A stretch of DNA of 64,000 nt, taken from the NCBI RefSeq assembly GCF_015694725.1, contig NZ_JADQDQ010000015.1, positions 1-64,000 of the forward strand, read 5' to 3'. This stretch comes from Hymenobacter jeongseonensis (GTDB lineage Bacteria; Bacteroidota; Bacteroidia; Cytophagales; Hymenobacteraceae). The number at the start of each line of letters is the position of its first letter. Position 1 is the first letter of the stretch. Under the pieces are notes generated by a model that saw only the letters and a program-made list of their open reading frames with translations, did not search any database and was not told where the DNA came from. This document shows positions 58,358 through 64,000 of the stretch, one piece after another. A program made the translations under genes and the position numbers.

Positions 58358-59572
58358 ATGTCAACCAAAAAAGTAGCCATCATCGGCACCGTGGGGTTGC
58401 CCGCTTGCTACGGGGGGTTCGAGACCCTGGTGGCCCAGCTGGTGAAACACCTGCACCAGGAGCATGAGCTCACGGTGTATTGCAGCGGCAAGCGCTACCC
58501 CAAAGCCCAGCGCCAAAGCCACCACGCCGGGGCCCGGCTGGTGTATGTGCCGCTGGATGCCAACGGCGTGCAAAGCATTCTCTACGATTGCCTGTCCATT
58601 CTGCACGCGCTGTTCTACGCCGACGTGCTGCTGGTACTGGGGGTGCCCGGCGGCATTCTACTGCCCTTCGTGAAGGTGTTCACCCGCAAGCGCATTATCG
58701 TGTCCATCGACGGCATCGAATGGCGCCGCAGCAAGTGGAACCGCCTGGCCAAGTGGTACCTGCGCCTGGCCGAAAACCTGGCAGTGAAGTTTTCGCACGC
58801 CGACATTTCCGATAACGACGCCATTCAGAACTACACAGCCCGCACCTACAGCACGCGCAGCCGCGTCATCGAATACGGCGGCGACCACGTGGTGCGGCAG
58901 CCCATCACGCCGGCCCACAACGCGCGCTACCCTTTTCTGAGCAGCCCCTACGCTTTCAAGGTCTGCCGCATCGAGCCCGAAAACAACGTGGCCATGATAC
59001 TGGAAGCTTTTGCCGAGCTGCCGCAGTACCCTTTCGTGCTGGTGGGCAACTGGGCCAACAGCGCGTTTGGCCAGCAGCTCAAGGCGCAGTACGGCGGCTT
59101 GCCTCACCTGCACCTGCTCGACCCGATTTACGACCAGGCCGAGCTCGACGTGCTGCGCGGCCACTGCCAGGTGTACATCCACGGCCATAGCGCTGGTGGC
59201 ACCAACCCCTCGCTGGTCGAGGCCATGTACCTGGGCTTGTCCATCGTGGCGTTTGGCGTGTCGTTCAACCGGGCCACCACCGAGCACAAAGCCTGCTACT
59301 TCGCCACCCGGGAAGAGCTAAAAATGCTCCTCCAAGACAGTAGCCTGGCTACTTGGCAGGCTCTCGGCCGCCAGATGCAAACCATTGCCGAGCGGCGCTA
59401 CAAGTGGGAAATCATCACTCGCAAGTACAGCGCCCTTTTCCACAACTCCAGCGGCGTGCAGCGCAAGGGCGGCCTGCGTTCCCAAATCAGCCTGCTCGGC
59501 TCGGACGACCTGCTGCAGCACGAACTGGGCCATTACGCTGCCCCAAACATGTTTTACGAAGAAGAGCTGTGA
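58358..59572 (+). CDS. DUF1972-type glycosyltransferase (rhamnosyltransferase-like, GT4)
   Basis: The 404-residue enzyme starts with the DUF1972 signature (VAIIGTVGLPACYGGFETLV). It has FVLVGNWANSAFGQQLKAQY in the C-terminal domain and HSAGGTNPSLVEAMYLGLSI at the nucleotide-sugar site, with G-T-N-P-S replacing the first glutamate of E-x7-E, as usual in this family. Related enzymes transfer rhamnose or similar deoxy-sugars. It follows the previous glycosyltransferase by 61 bases. Confidence 0.9.
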   Translation: MSTKKVAIIGTVGLPACYGGFETLVAQLVKHLHQEHELTVYCSGKRYPKAQRQSHHAGARLVYVPLDANGVQSILYDCLSILHALFYADVLLVLGVPGGILLPFVKVFTRKRIIVSIDGIEWRRSKWNRLAKWYLRLAENLAVKFSHADISDNDAIQNYTARTYSTRSRVIEYGGDHVVRQPITPAHNARYPFLSSPYAFKVCRIEPENNVAMILEAFAELPQYPFVLVGNWANSAFGQQLKAQYGGLPHLHLLDPIYDQAELDVLRGHCQVYIHGHSAGGTNPSLVEAMYLGLSIVAFGVSFNRATTEHKACYFATREELKMLLQDSSLATWQALGRQMQTIAERRYKWEIITRKYSALFHNSSGVQRKGGLRSQISLLGSDDLLQHELGHYAAPNMFYEEEL

Positions 59573-59601
59573 GCCCCAGCCGGCCATTTATCCCCGCTTC
59601 G

Positions 59602-60189
59602 ATGTCCTCATCTTCCACACCTTATTTTCTCATCACTGATATGTACGAGCAAGTACTCCCCTCTCCGGCCGACCATGCGCAGCAATGGCTGGCGCTGCTG
59701 GCGTCCATTGCTATGGTCGAATCCGAATCCTTTCACCAGAAGCACGAGCAGTACCTGGCTCGGAACGGCTGCGGGTTCATGGCGTTTGTCTATCAGAAGG
59801 CAATCGTAGAAATACTGCTGAACGCGAATCTGGATGAGCGTTACGAACTGTGCGGGGTTTTCCGCCGCGTTATGAGCCAGGGCATCGACCGGCATTTTGG
59901 GGAGCTGGACCTGATAGACCACACGCTGCGCCAGGGCCTGGCCAACAACGCCCGGCAGTGGCTGGCCTTTCTGCATTCCATGTCCCTGGCCGATAAAACC
60001 TCCTTTCACAGTGTCCATCTGGGTTTTCTCAACACCTACGGTTGCGATTTTATGTCGCAGGTGTACTTCGACACCTTCGAGTACGCCCTCCGGCCGGGGG
60101 GGATGGTAGCGCCCGACAGAATCCTTAACGCCTTTAACCGAGCCCTAGAGCAAGCCTTGCTAAGTACTCCATCGACCCGGCCCGATTAG
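59602..60189 (+). CDS. Unrecognised protein made of an internal duplication
   Basis: The 195-residue helical protein consists of two homologous halves of about 73 residues. The first half has A-x-x-A-Q-Q-W-L-A-L-L-A-S, ESFHQKHEQYLARNGCGFMA and FVYQKAIVEILL. The second has A-x-x-A-R-Q-W-L-A-F-L-H-S, TSFHSVHLGFLNTYGCDFMS and QVYFDTFEYAL. Conserved positions in both are Q-W-L-A, S-F-H-x-x-H, G-C-x-F-M and V-Y. The SFHxxH and GC residues could bind metal or a cofactor, but this is a guess. A start at 59641 (MYEQVL) is possible. I recognise no family, and it ends the exopolysaccharide block. Confidence 0.7.
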   Translation: MSSSSTPYFLITDMYEQVLPSPADHAQQWLALLASIAMVESESFHQKHEQYLARNGCGFMAFVYQKAIVEILLNANLDERYELCGVFRRVMSQGIDRHFGELDLIDHTLRQGLANNARQWLAFLHSMSLADKTSFHSVHLGFLNTYGCDFMSQVYFDTFEYALRPGGMVAPDRILNAFNRALEQALLSTPSTRPD

Positions 60190-60201
60190 TCGGGTCGGGT
60201 C
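60174..60201 (+). terminator. Hairpin at the end of the exopolysaccharide locus
   Basis: GACCCGGCCCGA (60174-60185) and TCGGGTCGGGTC (60190-60201) pair with one G-U around a TTAG loop that contains the stop codon of the preceding gene. There is no T-run. It may be a terminator, and it resembles the short TCCCGA-TTAG-TCGGGGA hairpin near 43140. Confidence 0.45.
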
Positions 60202-60637
60202 CAGGTTTGCAGTAAGGTGCTCGCCTTTTGGCCGGCCACTTCTGCCGCTAGTCTCTTCGGCCTGACCGGCTGCGAGAGCACTACCGCATTTACGGTAGGA
60301 TTTTTTTAATCTGACGTTTGCCACAGGCAATAATTTTGTTTCGCAATTTATCCTCCCCTACACGGCAAAATATTGACTTCAATGGATATAAACAATTTAA
60401 CATTTATTATATCCAACTGGCTCAATTAAAAGTTTTTAAGCGATACAAACTCACAAAATGGGGTTTTGAAGCGGGTGGTCATTTCAGAACACGCCGTTAA
60501 GCATCGGCATTGATATGAGAAAATGCATCAATGGCATATTGAGTTTTACAAACAAGTAAAATATAATTAAAAAAGGATTTAAGTCATTAAAACTATGCCT
60601 TAGGTTCTTTTAATCGCAAACAATTTCACTTTTTCTT
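60202..60637. other. AT-rich intergenic region
   Basis: From about 60300 the sequence is much richer in A and T than the rest of the locus, with no supported gene. It should hold the promoter of the secreted repeat protein. I see no clear -33/-7 pair. Its composition contrasts with both sides and may mark a recombination joint or a strongly regulated promoter. Confidence 0.4.
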
Positions 60638-61261
60638 ATGGAAATTTCTTACTCAAATGCTTTTATAAATCGAACCCAGCATCCTTGGCACCTACTGTGC
60701 CTACTGGGCCTACTGGGCTGCCTGCTGGCAAGCCTGGAGGCACAGGCGCAGTCCATTACGTTGCAGGCCGCCCTAGGCAATATGTTGCCGCTGCAGGATT
60801 TTGGGTCGGTGCAAGTCAACCGCACTTCGAGCCAGCAGTCTTTTCTCGTGAGCGGGGCCAACCTGACCGGTGCCGTCACCCTGAACACGGCCGAGGGATT
60901 TGAAATCAGAACGGGGGGCAATTCCTTCAGCACCAATGCCATTGTTCTGAGCCCTACTGGCGGCAACCTTGGCTCTACTGCCATTGACGTCCGCTTTGCG
61001 CCCGTGCCGTCCGGCACTCGCCCTGACGGCTCCGGCACCTATGCCGACAATCTGTTGGCCTTGACGCCGAGCGGCACGGGCACGGTTTCGCAGTCGGTTG
61101 CGCTTGCGGGTACCGGCCAGGCCACGCCCACCAGCGCCTATGTGTATGTAGACCCGGCCAGCCTGGCGTTTGGCACGGTGTCGCAAACGCGCACACCCGT
61201 TGCCTGTTCCGGGATAATCAACTACTGCCCCCCGGCTGTGACAGCGTGCACCTTCCATTAA
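60638..61261 (+). CDS. Truncated secreted beta-sandwich repeat protein
   Basis: The 207-residue product has a signal peptide ending in AQAQ (about residue 38). One complete ASPM/SPD-2/Hydin-like or similar Ig-like module follows (LQDFGSVQVNRTSSQQSFLV, SGANLTGAVTLNTAEGFEIR, VALAGTGQATPT). The start of a second module (VYVDPASLAFGTVSQT) breaks off into unrelated residues (PVACSGIINYCPPAV). Family members normally carry several modules and a sorting tail, which is absent. A frameshift or deletion near 61185-61200 is likely, so the gene may be a decayed adhesin or matrix protein. Confidence 0.65.
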   Translation: MEISYSNAFINRTQHPWHLLCLLGLLGCLLASLEAQAQSITLQAALGNMLPLQDFGSVQVNRTSSQQSFLVSGANLTGAVTLNTAEGFEIRTGGNSFSTNAIVLSPTGGNLGSTAIDVRFAPVPSGTRPDGSGTYADNLLALTPSGTGTVSQSVALAGTGQATPTSAYVYVDPASLAFGTVSQTRTPVACSGIINYCPPAVTACTFH

Positions 61262-61303
61262 TTAACTCCAGCCCTTTTCTGGCGGAATAGTCCTTAGACT
61301 GCA

Positions 61304-62662
61304 ATGAAGCCGCAACCCCTTAAGAAATTCCGCATCGCCGTTATCGAAGATGATTTGTGGTACGGACAGCTGCTGCAGTACCACCTTTCGCAGAACCCTG
61401 ATTACGAGGTGGCGCTGTACGCCTCAGGCAAGGAGTTTTTCAGCGGCGTGCGCGAGCGGCCGGATTTGGTGACCATCGATTTTTCGCTGCCCGACATCGC
61501 CGGCGACCAGCTGCTCAAGAAAGTCACGCAGCTCTACCCCGGCTTGCCGGTTATCGTAATCAGTGCTCAAAGCAAAATCGGTACCGTGGTGGAGCTGCTC
61601 AAGCTGGGGGCCACCGACTACCTCGTGAAAGACGAGCACACCCGGCAGTCGTTGTGGAACGCCGTGCGGGTGGTGCGCGAAAACGCTGCGCAGAACCAGC
61701 CGGCCGCCTCCACGCCGCTGGCCCTGGACGACCCGCACGGCTTCAGCACGCTGCTGAAAGGCAACAGCCCGGCCATTCGGCGCACCTTCGACATGATGGC
61801 CCGGGCCGCCCAAACCCCGGTCAACGTGTCCATCAACGGCGAAACCGGCACGGGCAAGGAGCTGGTGGCTAAAGGTATTCACCTACAATCGGAGCGCCGG
61901 AAGGGGCCGTTTGTTGCCGTGAACATGGCTGCCATCCCCAGCGAGCTGGTAGAAAGCGAATTATTTGGCCACGAAAAAGGGGCTTTTACGGGGGCCATCG
62001 GGCGCAAAATCGGCAAATTTGAGGAGGCCAACCAGGGCACCCTGTTTCTCGACGAGATTGGCGAGCTGCACCCGGTTATTCAGTCCAAGCTGCTACGCGT
62101 GCTGCAGGAGCGCGAAATGCAGCGCGTGGGCGGCAGCGACAAGATTAAGCTGAACGTGCGCCTGGTGACGGCCACGCACAAGAACCTAGCCGAGGAGGTG
62201 AGCAAGGGCACGTTTCGGGAAGACCTGTACTTCCGCATCATGGGCCTGCCCATTGTGCTGCCCCCTTTGCGCGAGCGCGGACCCGACATCGTGGTGCTGG
62301 CCCAGCATTTCCTGGCGGCCTTTTGCAAAGAGTACCAGAAGCGGCCGCTGCTGCTTTCGGCGGCGGCGCAGGCCAAATTGGTGGCCTACGACTACCCCGG
62401 CAACGTGCGCGAGCTGAAAACGGTGCTCGAGCTGGCGGCAGTGCTCAGCAACGGCCACGAAATCCGGCCCGCCGACCTCATGTTCACGCCCCCGGCCAGG
62501 GGCAAGGACTTTTTGTCAGACGAGAAAACACTGCGCGAATACACCCGCACCATTATCCGCTACCACCTCGACAAATACAGCAACAACGTGCCCCTTATAG
62601 CCGAGAAGCTTGGCATCGGGCGCTCGACGATTTATAAACTGGTGCAGGACGGCGACGTGTAA
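61304..62662 (+). CDS. Sigma-54-dependent response regulator (NtrC/AtoC-like)
   Basis: The 452-residue protein has a receiver domain (about 10-128) with E15-D16-D17 and phosphoacceptor D59 in LVTIDFSLPD. A sigma-54 AAA+ domain (about 150-390) follows, with Walker A G179-ETGTGKE, the GAFTGA loop (226-231) needed for sigma-54 contact, Walker B TLFLDEIGE and the arginine finger region FREDLYFRI. A Fis-type HTH (about 410-452; NVPLIAEKLGIGRSTIYKLV) ends it. It activates sigma-54 promoters on phosphorylation by the kinase encoded immediately downstream. The exopolysaccharide genes upstream are possible targets. Confidence 0.93.
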   Translation: MKPQPLKKFRIAVIEDDLWYGQLLQYHLSQNPDYEVALYASGKEFFSGVRERPDLVTIDFSLPDIAGDQLLKKVTQLYPGLPVIVISAQSKIGTVVELLKLGATDYLVKDEHTRQSLWNAVRVVRENAAQNQPAASTPLALDDPHGFSTLLKGNSPAIRRTFDMMARAAQTPVNVSINGETGTGKELVAKGIHLQSERRKGPFVAVNMAAIPSELVESELFGHEKGAFTGAIGRKIGKFEEANQGTLFLDEIGELHPVIQSKLLRVLQEREMQRVGGSDKIKLNVRLVTATHKNLAEEVSKGTFREDLYFRIMGLPIVLPPLRERGPDIVVLAQHFLAAFCKEYQKRPLLLSAAAQAKLVAYDYPGNVRELKTVLELAAVLSNGHEIRPADLMFTPPARGKDFLSDEKTLREYTRTIIRYHLDKYSNNVPLIAEKLGIGRSTIYKLVQDGDV

Positions 62663-64000
62663 TGGAAAATATTTACTGCAAAAAGAGCACCCCGGCCAAC
62701 CCGTACGCGACCCCGGGGGCAATGGCCTCCCTCCCGGCCCAAACGCCGGACGTGCCTGGCGGAGCTTCCGCTGAGAACAACCCGGAATCCGACGCCCTCT
62801 GGGGGGCCCTGGCGCGCGAGCAGCGCTGGCGTGGCGTGATGGAAACCCTGGGCAATAACACCTGGGAATATAACCTGCAAACCAAGCAGCTGCGCCTGAG
62901 TACGAAGTACCAGCAGTTGCTGGGATACTACGGCGAGCTGATAGAGACGGAAATGGGACAGGCACCCCTTTACGCCAACATTGCCCCTGACGAACGCGCC
63001 GCCGCCAGCCAGAACATGGCCGCGTACCTGAGCGGCGAACGCCCCCTCTTTGAGGTGACGTACCGGCTTCCGGGCACCGACGGCACCGACGAATGGGTCC
63101 TATCGCGGGGAATGGTGACGCTGCACGACGACCAGGGCGCGCCCCTGCTGATAACCGGTACCCACACCGACATCACGGCCGTCACCAACGCCAACCTGGC
63201 GGCCGAAACCGCCAGCCTGCGCCTGGGCAGCACCATTGCCAGCCTGCAGCATGCCGTGCTGCTGGAGGATGAGCACCGGCGCGTTATTTTGGTGAACGAC
63301 GCTTTCTGCCGCCTTTTTGGCCTGGCCGAGGGCCCGGTGGCGCTGGTGGGCACCAGCACTGACCAGCTGGCGGAACGGATAAAGGGCTGTTTCAACGAGG
63401 AGGCCACCTTCACGCTGAGCATCGGGGCCATGCAGGAGTCGATGCAGGCCATCAGCGGCGAGCCGCTCTTGTTGCGCGACGGCCGCACCCTGCTCCGCAA
63501 CTTTACCCCCGTTCAGGTGCGCGGTATTGGGGCCGGCTTCCTCTGGAAGTACGAGGACATTACCCGGCGCGTGACCGAGAGTGAAGCGCTGAAGCGCCGG
63601 GAGCGCAAGTACCGCAGCATCCTCGAAAACCTGAACCTGGGCCTGATAGAGGTGGACCTGGCCGGCCAGGTCACCTTCGTGAACGACAGCTACTGCCAGC
63701 TCACGGGCTACACCCAGGCCGAGCTGCTGCACCACGACCTCGACCGCCTGCAGGTAAACGAGAGCTACCGCCAGTTGCTGGAACAAAAGACGAACTCGCG
63801 GGCCCGGGGCATTTCCGATACCTACGAGCTGCCCATCAAAAACAAGCACGGCGAGCTGCGCTGGCTGCTCGTCAGCGGCACCCCCGTCTATGACGACGAG
63901 CAGCAGTTCACCGGGTCCATCGGGGTGCACCTCGACATCACGCACCAGAAGCAGCTCGAAGCCAAGCTTCGCGATGCCAAAAAGCTCGCCGAAGAGTCCT
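62662..64000 (+). CDS. Multi-PAS sensor histidine kinase, cut by the window end
   Basis: The ATG at 62662 shares its A with the stop of the regulator gene (TAATG). The first 446 codons, all that is visible, encode a soluble protein with three PAS domains: about 55-175 (WRGVMETLGNNTWEYNLQTK, ITGTHTDIT), about 180-300 (LLEDEHRRVILVNDAFCRLF, LWKYEDIT) and about 310-435 (GLIEVDLAGQVTFVNDSYCQ, TGSIGVHLDITHQKQLE). A coiled coil leads out of the window and should be followed by HisKA and HATPase domains. It is the probable partner of the sigma-54 regulator. Confidence 0.82.
   Translation, partial: MENIYCKKSTPANPYATPGAMASLPAQTPDVPGGASAENNPESDALWGALAREQRWRGVMETLGNNTWEYNLQTKQLRLSTKYQQLLGYYGELIETEMGQAPLYANIAPDERAAASQNMAAYLSGERPLFEVTYRLPGTDGTDEWVLSRGMVTLHDDQGAPLLITGTHTDITAVTNANLAAETASLRLGSTIASLQHAVLLEDEHRRVILVNDAFCRLFGLAEGPVALVGTSTDQLAERIKGCFNEEATFTLSIGAMQESMQAISGEPLLLRDGRTLLRNFTPVQVRGIGAGFLWKYEDITRRVTESEALKRRERKYRSILENLNLGLIEVDLAGQVTFVNDSYCQLTGYTQAELLHHDLDRLQVNESYRQLLEQKTNSRARGISDTYELPIKNKHGELRWLLVSGTPVYDDEQQFTGSIGVHLDITHQKQLEAKLRDAKKLAEES

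Overview
The window looks like DNA from a Hymenobacter-type member of the Bacteroidota (Cytophagales). It is GC-rich, with LytTR two-component pairs, 7TM-AraC regulators, TonB C-terminal and DUF4412-like secreted proteins, few Shine-Dalgarno sequences, and at least two promoter -7 boxes of the Bacteroidota form TAnnTTTG. There are no tRNA, rRNA or other housekeeping genes. A Rep_3 replication initiator with an iteron origin sits at 22.4-24.4 kb, so the window may come from a large plasmid or chromid, or from a chromosomal region carrying an integrated plasmid. The sequence alone does not decide this.

Layout. 0-8.2 kb: an IS3-family end at the left edge, a membrane protein, an AT-richer SRPBCC gene, a LytTR regulator/LytS-type kinase pair (minus strand), then an ABC transporter whose permease is fused to an M1 aminopeptidase. 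9.1-10.4 kb: a complete IS3-family element. 10.6-14.4 kb: a second LytS/LytTR pair and a secreted serine beta-lactamase-like hydrolase, ending in a 44-bp perfect palindrome. 14.4-19.2 kb: a probable alpha-glucan unit, with a membrane AraC regulator carrying a carbohydrate-binding-like domain, a secreted GH13 enzyme and a PfkB kinase. 19.8-28.5 kb: plasmid/accessory block with DUF3606, a broken fic gene, two HTH-like small proteins, the origin and rep, an ArdC-like antirestriction protein and an AbiE toxin-antitoxin pair. 28.5-30.1 kb: an IS1182-family element. 30.1-38.2 kb: a signalling block of two parallel PAS-kinase plus single-domain receiver modules, an AraC regulator and two SpoIIAA/STAS-like proteins. 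38.3-44.6 kb: TonB-like protein, second GH13 enzyme, ECF sigma operon, a third STAS-like protein and IS relics.

45.0-64.0 kb: one long plus-strand exopolysaccharide locus: receiver protein, Wza-like exporter, Wzz-like protein with a degenerate kinase domain, flippase, glycosyltransferase, polymerase, a three-module APH/nucleotidyltransferase/P-loop kinase fusion, acyltransferase, three more glycosyltransferases, and an unrecognised protein made of an internal duplication. It is followed by a truncated secreted repeat protein and a sigma-54 response regulator plus multi-PAS kinase that runs off the right edge. Many genes overlap as ATGA, which suggests co-translation. No priming phosphoglycosyltransferase was recognised here, so the pathway probably depends on one encoded elsewhere.

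The strongest leads for something new are the three-module fusion at 52.7-55.2 kb, the duplicated-domain protein at 59.6 kb, the starch-binding-domain AraC regulator next to its likely target, and the very long perfect inverted repeats.
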